Positions 8,751-16,569 of a stretch of DNA of 64,000 nucleotides are shown piece after piece. The translations under genes were made by a program, and so were the position numbers. The DNA comes from Halorussus litoreus (GTDB taxonomy: Archaea; Halobacteriota; Halobacteria; Halobacteriales; Haladaptataceae), in the NCBI RefSeq assembly GCF_003382685.1, contig NZ_KZ859506.1:62001-126000 (forward strand). The letters are read 5' to 3'. Below the pieces are notes generated by a model that saw nothing but the letters and a program-made list of their open reading frames with translations, was not told the origin of the DNA and did not search any database. Each line of letters starts with the position of its first letter. The first letter of the stretch is position 1.

Positions 8751-8762
8751 CAAGTATAAAAG
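8751..8762. promoter_or_regulatory. Bidirectional TATA-like element
   Basis: AAGTATAAAAG reads as a TATA box on both strands. On the minus strand it sits about 25-30 bp before the ATG at 8729, the distance for a leaderless mRNA. On the plus strand it is about 100 bp before the ATG at 8857. It is an AT island in GC-rich DNA. Confidence 0.45.
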
Positions 8763-8856
8763 TTTGAGAAAAAGATCAGATAAATACTCGCCGTTCGACT
8801 TCGGACCGCTCTCCCGAACCGACGGCTCTTTTCCAGCGCCGGTCCAACCGCCGGAC

Positions 8857-9675
8857 ATGGACGCGCTCGGCGACCTCGTCACCCGCGAACGGCGCTCGGA
8901 CCACCCCACGCTGGTCGCCTCCGGCGCGGGCCGGCGCTACGACTACCGGCGGTTCTGCACCACCGCGTGGAAGACGGGCAACTTCTGGCGGCGCATCGGT
9001 GTCCACGCCGACGCCACCGTGGCGGTCGCCGCCGACCGACAGCCGGAGGCCGTCTTCTCCTTTCTCGGGGCGGCCCTCCTCGGCGCGCGGACCCGGTTCG
9101 AACCCCCGGGCGCTCGCGCCGCGGCGCGAGCGCCCGGCCGTGACTCCGACTCCGATTCCGACCCCGGCCCCGACGCCCGCGTCGTGGTCGCGCACTGCGA
9201 CGAGATCGACCAGTACGAGGTCGCGCCCGGGAGCAAGCGGGTCGCCTACGGCGGGCCGCCCGGCGACCCGAGCGTCGCCCACTTCGAGCGCGACGTGTGG
9301 AGCGAGAACCCGGCGTTTCCCGACACCCCGGTCGATCCCGGCGCAGTCGCGCTCGTCGCACGCGCGTGCGACGAGCGCGACCGCGCCGACAGCGGGACTG
9401 GCAATTCCCCACGCCAGTTCTCGCACGCCGACCTCCTGACGGCCGCCCGCAGGCTCGCCGACGACTGGGACCTCGGCCCGGGCGACGAGGTGGCGGTCCA
9501 CGCCTCGCTCGCGCGCCCGGGTGCGGTCGTCGCGGGCGTGCTCGCACCCCTGCTCGCGGGCGCGGCGATCCTGTTCCCGGATGGGGACGCGACCGGCGAT
9601 TTCGCTGTCGTAGCGGGGCACGATGGGGACTCCGCCCCCGAGTCCCGGAGTCTGGCGGCGTCGAGCGTCCTGTAA
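8857..9675 (+). CDS. Short AMP-dependent synthetase/ligase-like protein lacking the catalytic core
   Basis: This 272-residue protein resembles only the N-terminal part of ANL-superfamily acyl-CoA synthetases (DYRRFCTTAWKTGNFWRRIGV, then a Rossmann-like AVAADRQPEAVFSFLGAALLGA). It lacks the ATP-binding (S/T)SGTTGxPKG loop and the C-terminal lid. A second segment, FSHADLLTAARRLADDWDLG, then VAVHASLARPGAVVAGVLAP, again resembles the N-terminal half of an ANL fold. I recall similar short proteins in haloarchaea, so this is probably a genuine degenerate family rather than a recent truncation. It is unlikely to be an active ligase. The ATG at 8857 is preferred over an in-frame start at 8764 because it begins the conserved MDALGDLVTRE. 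Confidence 0.6.
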   Translation: MDALGDLVTRERRSDHPTLVASGAGRRYDYRRFCTTAWKTGNFWRRIGVHADATVAVAADRQPEAVFSFLGAALLGARTRFEPPGARAAARAPGRDSDSDSDPGPDARVVVAHCDEIDQYEVAPGSKRVAYGGPPGDPSVAHFERDVWSENPAFPDTPVDPGAVALVARACDERDRADSGTGNSPRQFSHADLLTAARRLADDWDLGPGDEVAVHASLARPGAVVAGVLAPLLAGAAILFPDGDATGDFAVVAGHDGDSAPESRSLAASSVL

Positions 9676-9751
9676 CTGGCCGACCGGGTGGAACTGTAAC
9701 CGAACGAACTGGATGGAAACTGGTTTAGGCCGGTCGGCCGTTCCCGGAGGC

Positions 9752-10330
9752 ATGCCCGGCGTCACTTTCGCGCGCGGCGAGCGCGTCACCCTCCACACGG
9801 CCGAACGCGACGACGCGGCGTTCTACCAGCGCGGCCGCAACCACCCCGAACTCCGTGATCCGATGGGACTGGCCGACCCGACGAACGTCGCACAGGTCGA
9901 GGAGTCCATCGAGGACGGGGTCGAGCGCGACGACACCGCGAATCTGCTCGTCTGCCTTCCCCCGGACGCCTCGGACGAGAGCAGGGACGCGGGTCCGGAG
10001 AGCGATGACGCCGCCCCGACTCCCATCGGTGCCGTGAACGCGTGGGACCTCGGCCGGCCGCGCGGTCAGGTCTCCTACTGGCTGCTCCAGGAGTACCACG
10101 GCGAGGGGTACGCCACCGAGGCGATGGGGCTGTTTCTCGACCACCTGTTCGACGCCCGCGAGACCCGCGGCGTGGAGGCGCGGGTGTTCTCGCACAACGA
10201 CGCCTCGCAGGCCCTGTTCGACCGGCTCGGATTCGAGCGCGAGGGTAAACTCCGCGAGGCCAACTTCGTGGAGGGCGCGTACCGCGACGAGTACGTGTAC
10301 GGCCTGCTCCGCGAGGAGTGGGTCGGGTGA
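9752..10330 (+). CDS. GNAT family N-acetyltransferase, RimJ/RimL type
   Basis: This 192-residue protein shows the RimJ-like layout. The N terminus is GERVTLHTAERDDAAFYQRG, the acetyl-CoA loop is YHGEGYATEAMGLFLDHLFD (about residues 112-131), and the C-terminal FSHNDASQALFDRLGFEREG is the N-x-x-S-x-x-L-x-x-x-x-G-F motif. It probably acetylates a protein N terminus, an aminoglycoside-like amine or a small metabolite; the target is unknown. The ATG at 9752 begins MPGVTFARGERV. An insert at about 72-90, rich in Asp, Ser and Pro, is a likely surface loop. The next gene starts 18 bp downstream. Confidence 0.85.
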   Translation: MPGVTFARGERVTLHTAERDDAAFYQRGRNHPELRDPMGLADPTNVAQVEESIEDGVERDDTANLLVCLPPDASDESRDAGPESDDAAPTPIGAVNAWDLGRPRGQVSYWLLQEYHGEGYATEAMGLFLDHLFDARETRGVEARVFSHNDASQALFDRLGFEREGKLREANFVEGAYRDEYVYGLLREEWVG

Positions 10331-10348
10331 GATATCCGGTGAGAACTG

Positions 10349-10762
10349 ATGACTGACTCGGCGTTCCTCCGCGGACTCTTGCTGTGGTTCGGCGGATTCG
10401 CGGTCCTCGCGGCTCTCGTCGGCGGCGTGGTCGCGTTCGGCTTCCTCGGCGTCGGACAGTCTCCGCCGTCGATGGACAGCCTCCACCTCCACAACGCGGA
10501 CGGCGCGAACCACTCCGTCCGACTCGAACTCGTCGCGGCGAACGAGTCGACGGCCGCCCTCTCGGCGCGTCTCGACCTCGGCCCGGACGAACGCCGGTCG
10601 TTCGACGCGGCGACCGAGCGCGGTCGGGCGTACCGTCTCGTCGTGACAGTCGACGACAGCGACCGGCGGTCGTTCGACGTGGAGGGTCCCGACGACCTGT
10701 GTACCATAGAAGTCCGAATCGACGCGAACGCGACCGTCGAGACGGGAACCAGTTGTGCCTGA
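10349..10762 (+). CDS. Membrane-anchored hypothetical protein
   Basis: This 137-residue protein has one N-terminal helix (about residues 8-34, LLLWFGGFAVLAALVGGVVA) followed by an extracellular-looking beta-rich domain with several N-glycosylation sequons and a Cys pair (residues 113 and 136). I do not recognise the family. The position just after the acetyltransferase gene, with an 18-bp gap, suggests one transcript. Confidence 0.6.
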   Translation: MTDSAFLRGLLLWFGGFAVLAALVGGVVAFGFLGVGQSPPSMDSLHLHNADGANHSVRLELVAANESTAALSARLDLGPDERRSFDAATERGRAYRLVVTVDDSDRRSFDVEGPDDLCTIEVRIDANATVETGTSCA

Positions 10763-10791
10763 ATCGATGGGTTCTGGTCCGAATCACTCCG

Positions 10792-12807
10792 TTACTTCGC
10801 GTCTTCCAGTTCGTCCAGCGCCTCGGGATTCTCGATGCTGCTCATGTCGCCCAGATCCTCGCCGGTGTAGGTCGCCTCGATGGCCCGCCGGATGATCTTC
10901 CCGCTCTGGGTCTTGGGGAACTCGTCGACGAACAGCACCTCGCGGGGCCGGAACGGCTTGCCGAGCTCCTCGCCGACCTGTCCGCGGAGTTCCTCGCGCA
11001 GGTCGTCGCTCGCGTCGTAGCCGTCTTCGAGGATGACGTACGCGACCACGGCCTGTCCGGTGGTGTCGTCCGGAACCCCGACAGCTGCGGCCTGATTCGC
11101 CGCGTCGTGGTCGATGAGCGCGCCCTCGACCTCGGCGGGGCCGACCTTCCGGCCGGCCACGTTGATGGCGTCGTCGGCGCGGCCGTGAAGGAACCAGAAG
11201 CCGTCCTCGTCCTTCTGGGCCCAGTCGCCGTGGTCCCACATCGGCGGGTCGCGGAACGTCGACCAGTACTCGTCGAGGTAGCGCTCGTCGCCCGACCAGA
11301 GGCTCTTGGTCATCGACGGACAGGAGTCGCGCGCCACGAGGAAGCCCCGCTCGTGGGTGTCGGCGATGGACTCGCCCTGCGAGTCCACGATGTCGATGTC
11401 CATTCCGAGCCCCGGCCCGCCGAGCGTGCAGGGCTTGAGCGACTGGATGGGCATCGGCATCAGGAAACAGCCCATGATCTCCGTGCCGCCCGAGATGTTG
11501 ATGATGGGCGCGTCGCCCCCGCCGACCTTCTCGTGGAACCACCGCCAGCTCTCGGGGTCCCACGGCTCGCCGGTCGAACCCAGCAGGCGGAGCGTCGAGA
11601 GGTCGTGGCCCTCCAGCCACTCGTCGCCGTACTTCCGGAGCGCCCGAATCGCGGTCGGCGAGATGCCGAACACCGACAGCTTGTGACGGTCGATCATCTC
11701 CCAGAAGCGGTCGGGGTCGGGGTGGTCGGGCGCGCCCTCGTACATGAACACCGTGCCGCCGAACGCGTGGTTGCCGATGAGCGTCCACGGCCCCATCATC
11801 CAGCCGATGTCGCTCACCCAGAAGAACCGGTCGCTGGGCTCGTGGTCGAACCCGAAGTAGATCTCCTTGGCGGCCTGCATCAGGGCCCCGGCGTGGGTGT
11901 GGACGATGCCCTTCGGCTTGCCCGTGGTGCCCGAGGAGTACAGCAGCATCGACTCGTCCGACGAGTCGAGCGATGCGGTGTCGTACTCGTCGGACTGGGT
12001 CTCGACCGCGTCGGCCCACCACTCGTCGCGGTCGTCGTTCCACGGGATCTCGGCGTTGTTCTCACTGTCGCTGGATCCTAATCTGTCGTAGACGATGGTG
12101 TGCTCGACGTGACCCGCCTGCTCGATGGCCTCGTCGGCGGTCCCTTTGAGGAACACCTCGTCGCCCCGCCGGTAGAAGCCGTCGCCGGTGAACAGCACCG
12201 AACACTCCGGGTCCTCGATGCGGGTCGCGGTGGCGTCGACGCCGAAGCCCGAGAAGATGGGTACCGCGATGGCCCCGACCTTGAACGCGCCGTAGAGGAT
12301 GGAGACGACTTCGGGGACCATCGGCATGTACAGCCCGACAGCGTCGCCTTTTCCGATTCCGCGCTCTTCGAGCGCGTTCGCGACCTTGTTCGACTGGCGA
12401 GCGAGTTCGTGGTAGGTGATCTCCCGGACCTCGCCGTCCTCGCCCTCCCAGATGGTGGCGACCTTGTTGCGCGTCTCGCTGTCGGGCCGCGCGTGGCGGT
12501 CGACCACGTTGTGCGCGACGTTCAACTTCCCGCCGGGGTACCACTCGGAAAACTGCGGCCCCTCGCTGTCGTCTCGGACCGCGTCGTACGCCTCGTAGAA
12601 GTCGATGTCGAGGTAGTCGACGAGTTCGTCCCAGAACCACTCGACGCCCGACGCCTCCTCGCTCGGCACCGCCGAGGTGGTGCGCTCGACGAGCTCCTCG
12701 TAGTCGTCGATGCCGTACTCCTGCATGAACTGGTAGACGTTCGTCGACTCCACGAACTCCTCGCTCGGCTCGTGGACGATCTCGTCGACGTCCTGTAGTG
12801 TATCCAT
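10792..12807 (-). CDS. AMP-forming acyl-CoA/acetyl-CoA synthetase
   Basis: This 671-residue ANL enzyme activates a carboxylic acid with ATP and CoA, probably acetate or a short-chain acid. The ATP loop YSSGTTGKPKGIVHTHAG is near residue 250, the hinge region GRADDAINVAGRKVGPAEVE near 545, and the catalytic lysine is in KTQSGKIIRR near 640. The start is ATG at 12807 (MDTLQDVDEI), preceded by AGGAGGAG, a strong Shine-Dalgarno site and unusual in a window where most genes look leaderless. The length is that of acetyl-CoA synthetases, but I cannot separate acetate from propionate or longer acids. Its 3' end converges on the gene ending at 10762. Confidence 0.88.
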   Translation of the reverse strand: MDTLQDVDEIVHEPSEEFVESTNVYQFMQEYGIDDYEELVERTTSAVPSEEASGVEWFWDELVDYLDIDFYEAYDAVRDDSEGPQFSEWYPGGKLNVAHNVVDRHARPDSETRNKVATIWEGEDGEVREITYHELARQSNKVANALEERGIGKGDAVGLYMPMVPEVVSILYGAFKVGAIAVPIFSGFGVDATATRIEDPECSVLFTGDGFYRRGDEVFLKGTADEAIEQAGHVEHTIVYDRLGSSDSENNAEIPWNDDRDEWWADAVETQSDEYDTASLDSSDESMLLYSSGTTGKPKGIVHTHAGALMQAAKEIYFGFDHEPSDRFFWVSDIGWMMGPWTLIGNHAFGGTVFMYEGAPDHPDPDRFWEMIDRHKLSVFGISPTAIRALRKYGDEWLEGHDLSTLRLLGSTGEPWDPESWRWFHEKVGGGDAPIINISGGTEIMGCFLMPMPIQSLKPCTLGGPGLGMDIDIVDSQGESIADTHERGFLVARDSCPSMTKSLWSGDERYLDEYWSTFRDPPMWDHGDWAQKDEDGFWFLHGRADDAINVAGRKVGPAEVEGALIDHDAANQAAAVGVPDDTTGQAVVAYVILEDGYDASDDLREELRGQVGEELGKPFRPREVLFVDEFPKTQSGKIIRRAIEATYTGEDLGDMSSIENPEALDELEDAK

Positions 12808-12884
12808 CTGCTGAACTCCTCCTTGCGGCAAGAATTGTCCACCAGTACAAAGTAATTTACCGAACGTCCCTCGGATTCGCCGTC

Positions 12885-13754
12885 CTATCTCCGCGGCAGG
12901 ACTCGTCCGAGCGCAGCCGCAACCGCGTCGGGGTCCTCGACCTCCTCGGGGTCGCGGCGCACGTCCCGAAGCCCCCACGGCGACCAGCCCGCCCGACGGA
13001 CGACCACCGCGTCGTCGGTCATCGCGTAGCTCTCGAACGCCGACCACGGCCGGACGCGCTTCGAGACCGGATTGCCGACCAGCAGTCCGGCGTCAGTCAC
13101 CGCGACGGTGCGCTCGGCGGTCGCGCCCATCAGCCCGGCCCCGGCCGCGATGGCGAGGTTGAACAGCCACTGGGACGATTCGAGCCGGCCGACGACCAGC
13201 GTCGCGAGGAAGCCGACCGCGCCCGCGCCCATCAAGAGCGCGACGCTCCACGTCACCAGCCGGCGGTCGCGCTCCGGCCCGCGCGCCGTGAACCGGGCGT
13301 ACTCCTCGGCGGTCGCCAGCACCGCCTTCGCGTGGCGATTGCGGGCGGCGACCGCCAGCCCCAGACCCGCGAACGCGCCCGCGAGCATCCCCAGCATCGA
13401 GACGCCCACGACCGCGCCGGAGACGCTGTCGCTCGCCGCGCCGAGGACGAATCCCCCGGCGTAGCCGAAGGGGACGACCGGGGCGAGCCAGACCCACCGG
13501 GTTCCGCCGAGGCGAACCGCGAGGCGCTCGGAGCGCGCGAGGTAGCCCACGGCCGCCACGACCGCGACGACGGTCGCGAGCAGGCTGACGTACAGCGTTC
13601 CCCCGTCGGTCGTCACTCGGAGCGCGAGCGCGGTGACGACCGCGGGCGCGACCAGCACCGCGGCGTACAGCCCCGCGAGGAACCCGAAGAAGCCGTCGGT
13701 GCCGTCGAGCGAGGCGGCGTCGGCGACTCGCTCGCGGTCGGTTTCGAGTGACAT
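12885..13754 (-). CDS. Multi-pass membrane protein with a C-terminal PH-like domain
   Basis: This 289-residue protein has several hydrophobic helices in the first 210 residues, then a soluble tail (TERTVAVTDAGLLVGNPV through AALGRVLPRR). The tail has the strand pattern of bacterial PH-like (bPH2/YdbT-type) domains. I do not recognise a specific family. The ATG at 13754 starts MSLETDRERVADA. An upstream in-frame extension to 13829 is Arg-rich and unlikely to be coding. The acyl-CoA synthetase gene follows 77 bp downstream on the same strand. Confidence 0.6.
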   Translation of the reverse strand: MSLETDRERVADAASLDGTDGFFGFLAGLYAAVLVAPAVVTALALRVTTDGGTLYVSLLATVVAVVAAVGYLARSERLAVRLGGTRWVWLAPVVPFGYAGGFVLGAASDSVSGAVVGVSMLGMLAGAFAGLGLAVAARNRHAKAVLATAEEYARFTARGPERDRRLVTWSVALLMGAGAVGFLATLVVGRLESSQWLFNLAIAAGAGLMGATAERTVAVTDAGLLVGNPVSKRVRPWSAFESYAMTDDAVVVRRAGWSPWGLRDVRRDPEEVEDPDAVAAALGRVLPRR

Positions 13755-13863
13755 CCTACGTACTGTTCGACCGCGACGGCGCAAAAACGTTCGCCTAATA
13801 TCCCGCGGTGTTCCGACTGGCGTGACCAACCACGGATTGGGGTTAGTGAGTCAACCTCCGGTC

Positions 13864-13995
13864 CTGGTGGACTGAAAGTGCGAGGCGGGCTCGCGGGCCG
13901 GAGGCCCGTGGTCGTCTCAGCGACCACTATCCGAGCGAGCGAAGCGAGCGAGGATATGTCGCTGAACGACCGCGAGCGCGCCGAGGGCTTTCGAG
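13864..13995. repeat. Dispersed repeat family 1, copy A
   Basis: This intergenic copy begins CTGGTGGACTGAAAG and ends CCGAGGGCTTTCGA. Its interior (GTCTCAGCGACCACTATCC, then AGCGAGGATATGTCGCTGA) is the reverse complement of the interior of copy B at 39682-39807. The rest of the 13755-14030 gap holds no gene. The sequence is GC-rich with several short hairpins and no open frame with haloarchaeal codon use. Confidence 0.8.
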
Positions 13996-14030
13996 GTCCC
14001 GTTTCCATTTTTTGCGCAACCTGTTTCATC

Positions 14031-15032
14031 TCACACCCACTCGATACCGAACTCCTCGTGGATCACGAACTCCAGCGCGTTGACAACGTAGTGGGCGACG
14101 ACCACGACCAGCAGGCTCCCGGAGACGACGAACGCCGCGGCCAGCGCGAACCCCAGTACCCCGGTCACGGCGACGCCGCCCGGTCCCTGCGCGCCGTGGC
14201 CCGCCGCGAACGCCAGCGTCGAGAGCACGGCGAGCAGCCACGGCGAGAGGCCGAAGCCGGCCGAGAACGCGCCGATCAGCGCCGCGCGAAAGAGCAGTTC
14301 CTCGAAGCCCGCGATGACCGGGAGTACGACCCCGAGCAGGACTGCCCAGCCGGTGGGCGAGTCTGGCGCGAGCGACTCGCGCACGCCCTCGGTGTACTCG
14401 ACGCCCGCGGCGTCGGCGACTGCCGCGGCGAGTTCGTTGGCGACGTACAGCGCGACGCCGACAGCCACGCCGAGCGCGACCGCCGGCACGCCGAGGTTCC
14501 ACGGGTCGGCCGGGACGATTCCGAGCGCATCGGGTGGGAGGTCAGCGAGCCACGCCGCGCCGACCAGCGCCGCGCCGAACACGCCCTGACTGAATGCCAC
14601 GTTCACCAGCAGCGCGCCTGTCGTGAACTCGATCTGGTCGGGCCTCCGGACGCGCTCTTCCGATTTGGGGGCGCGGTCCTCGGCCGGATTCTCGCCCCAC
14701 GGGCTCTCGGCGTTCTCGTCGGGTGTCTCCCCGCCAGAGTCGCGTTGCCAGGGGGTCGAGTTATCGTCGTCAGCTTCCCCTTCCTCCAGAACCTCGCGCT
14801 CGATTCGTTCGGCCCGGGTCAGTCCGGTGTCGGCGTGGCGCTCGATGCGGGCTGCACCGGTCGCGGGAATACCGGCGTCGGCGCTCTCGCCCGCGTCTCC
14901 ATCTCCCGCACGCTCGTCGTCGTCCCCGCGGTCGTCGAACATGGCCTGCGAGGCCCGCGCGAGGAGGATGAGAAGTCCGAGGACGAGCAGGGTCACTCCG
15001 GCGAACGACGGGTACATCGGCGCGGGCGACAT
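14031..15032 (-). CDS. CPBP family intramembrane metalloprotease
   Basis: This 333-residue membrane protein has one N-terminal helix, a long acidic cytoplasmic linker (about 32-135), and a C-terminal core with the CPBP/Abi motifs. These are FEELLFRAALIGA (E-E-x-x-x-R, near 243), AFAAGHGAQG (F-x-x-x-H, near 273) and VVAHYVVNALEF (H-x-x-x-N, near 313). The family includes CAAX prenyl endopeptidase Rce1 and bacteriocin self-immunity proteins; the substrate here is unknown. ATG 15032 gives MSPAPMYPSF; the ATG five codons in is an alternative. The separate N-terminal helix and charged linker are unusual relative to minimal CPBP proteins. Confidence 0.85.
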   Translation of the reverse strand: MSPAPMYPSFAGVTLLVLGLLILLARASQAMFDDRGDDDERAGDGDAGESADAGIPATGAARIERHADTGLTRAERIEREVLEEGEADDDNSTPWQRDSGGETPDENAESPWGENPAEDRAPKSEERVRRPDQIEFTTGALLVNVAFSQGVFGAALVGAAWLADLPPDALGIVPADPWNLGVPAVALGVAVGVALYVANELAAAVADAAGVEYTEGVRESLAPDSPTGWAVLLGVVLPVIAGFEELLFRAALIGAFSAGFGLSPWLLAVLSTLAFAAGHGAQGPGGVAVTGVLGFALAAAFVVSGSLLVVVVAHYVVNALEFVIHEEFGIEWV

Positions 15033-15337
15033 CGGTCACGAGTAGGGAGTCCGGGGACAAAAATCGGTGGTTCCGCGAGCCGTGACCCGATGACCCTGCA
15101 AACGACTACTCGACCTACAATTCACAGCGAGCGAACGCGCGAAGCGAGTGAGCGAGCGCACCAGCAACTGTACCGCGAGCGAGGAGCGCAAGCGACGAGC
15201 GAGCGGCCCAAGGAACCCTCGAAGGCTCGCGCCCAGGCGCGAGCCTAGGGGGTGACGCCGTGGTTTTGGTCGAGCTTTTGCCAGGGAGCCGGGCGCGCGT
15301 CTCGTCGCGCGCCCCGCGACCGCAGCAAAAGGTCGTT
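15033..15337. other. Intergenic region with two hairpins between CPBP gene and dnaJ
   Basis: No gene is evident in these 305 bp. A perfect hairpin lies at 15223-15246 (11-bp arms AGGCTCGCGCC/GGCGCGAGCCT with a 2-nt loop). A second lies at 15291-15314 (GGGCGCGCG and CGCGCGCCC), 24 bp after the dnaJ stop on the dnaJ strand, where it could aid termination although no T-run follows. The 15117-15200 part is rich in GAGCGA/GCGAGC motifs. Confidence 0.55.
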
Positions 15338-16507
15338 TCAGAATGAGTTCTTGATCTTCTCGAAGAACCCTTTCTCGACCTCGACCTCCTCGCCGCCGGC
15401 CTCGGCGAACCGTTCGAGGGCTTCCTGCTGTTCTTCGTTGAGGTCGCTGGGCGTGACGACCTGCACCTGCACGTAGAGGTCGCCCTGTCCGCGTCGCCGC
15501 AGGCGGGGCATCCCCTTGCCCTGCAGGCGGAACGTCTCGCCGCTCTGGGTGCCGGCCGGCACGTCCATCTCGACCGTCCCGTCGAGGGTGGGAATCTCGA
15601 CCGTGTCGCCGAAGGTGGCCTGCGGGACCGAGATGGCGTGCTGGTGTCGGAGGTCGTCGCCGTCGCGCTCGAAGTCCGGGTGGTCCTCGACCTCGACCTC
15701 GATGAGCAGGTCGCCCTTTGGCCCGCCGTTGGGGCCGGGCGCGCCCTCGCGTTCCATCTGGAGGGTCTGGCCCGACTGGATGCCGGCCGGCACTTCGACC
15801 GAGAGGGTGGCCTCGCGCCGGACCGTTCCGTCGCCGCCGCAGTCCGAGCAGGTCTCGTCGTAGATCTCGCCCTCGCCGCCGCAGCGACGGCAGGTCTGGG
15901 TCTGCTGGACCCGGCCCAGCGGTGTCTGCTGGACCTGCGTGACCTGCCCGCGACCGTCGCACTCCCGACAGGTCCGCGAATCGGTGCCCGGCGGGTGGCC
16001 CTCGCCGTCGCAGGTGTCACAGCGCTCGGGCCGGCGGACGCTGACCTGCTTCTGGACGCCCTCGTAGGCGTCTTCGAGGTCGATGGTCAGCCGAGTGCGG
16101 AGGTCCTGGCCCTTCTGCGGACGAGACGACTGGCGGCCGCCGCCGCCGAAGAACTGCTCGAAAATGTCGCCCATGCCGCCGCCACCGCCGCCGCCGAAGG
16201 GGCCACCACCGCCGCCGCCGAACGGACCGCCGCCCATGCCGCCGGCTCCGCCAGCGCCGCCGTCGAAGCCGCCGCGCTTCTCGGCCTGCTCGAACCGGTC
16301 GTGGCCCAACTGGTCGTACGCTTGGCGCTTCTCCTCGTCGGTCAGCACCTCCTTGGCCTTCTGGAGCTTCTTGAACTTCTCCTCGGCGTCGGGGTCGTCG
16401 CTCACGTCGGGGTGGTACTCGGTCGCCTTGTCGCGATAGGCCGATTTGATCTCGTCCTCGTCGGCGTCCCTGCTCACGCCGAGTACGTCGTAGAAGTCCT
16501 CGCTCAT
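15338..16507 (-). CDS. dnaJ: Chaperone protein DnaJ (Hsp40)
   Basis: This 389-residue type I DnaJ has a J domain (1-70) with the H-P-D motif in ATEYHPDVSDD near residue 33, a Gly/Phe-rich linker (78-125), four C-x-x-C-x-G-x-G zinc repeats (about 150-215) and the two beta-sandwich substrate domains. It delivers unfolded protein to DnaK and stimulates its ATPase. It lies 62 bp downstream of dnaK on the same strand, as expected for an operon. ATG 16507 starts MSEDFYDVLGV. The Gly-rich linker is long stretches of GGC/GGT codons, which makes a low-complexity DNA tract at 16140-16270. Confidence 0.97.
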   Translation of the reverse strand: MSEDFYDVLGVSRDADEDEIKSAYRDKATEYHPDVSDDPDAEEKFKKLQKAKEVLTDEEKRQAYDQLGHDRFEQAEKRGGFDGGAGGAGGMGGGPFGGGGGGPFGGGGGGGMGDIFEQFFGGGGRQSSRPQKGQDLRTRLTIDLEDAYEGVQKQVSVRRPERCDTCDGEGHPPGTDSRTCRECDGRGQVTQVQQTPLGRVQQTQTCRRCGGEGEIYDETCSDCGGDGTVRREATLSVEVPAGIQSGQTLQMEREGAPGPNGGPKGDLLIEVEVEDHPDFERDGDDLRHQHAISVPQATFGDTVEIPTLDGTVEMDVPAGTQSGETFRLQGKGMPRLRRRGQGDLYVQVQVVTPSDLNEEQQEALERFAEAGGEEVEVEKGFFEKIKNSF

Positions 16508-16569
16508 TCGTTGTCAGTCGATAAATGACGGAGTTACTTCAAGGGTCCGTTGCGGCGACGGTCGGGCGC

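Noticed and set aside
15223-15314. Small RNA gene between CPBP and dnaJ genes
   Set aside because: Two hairpins are present, but I see no promoter or T-run, so I list only the hairpins.
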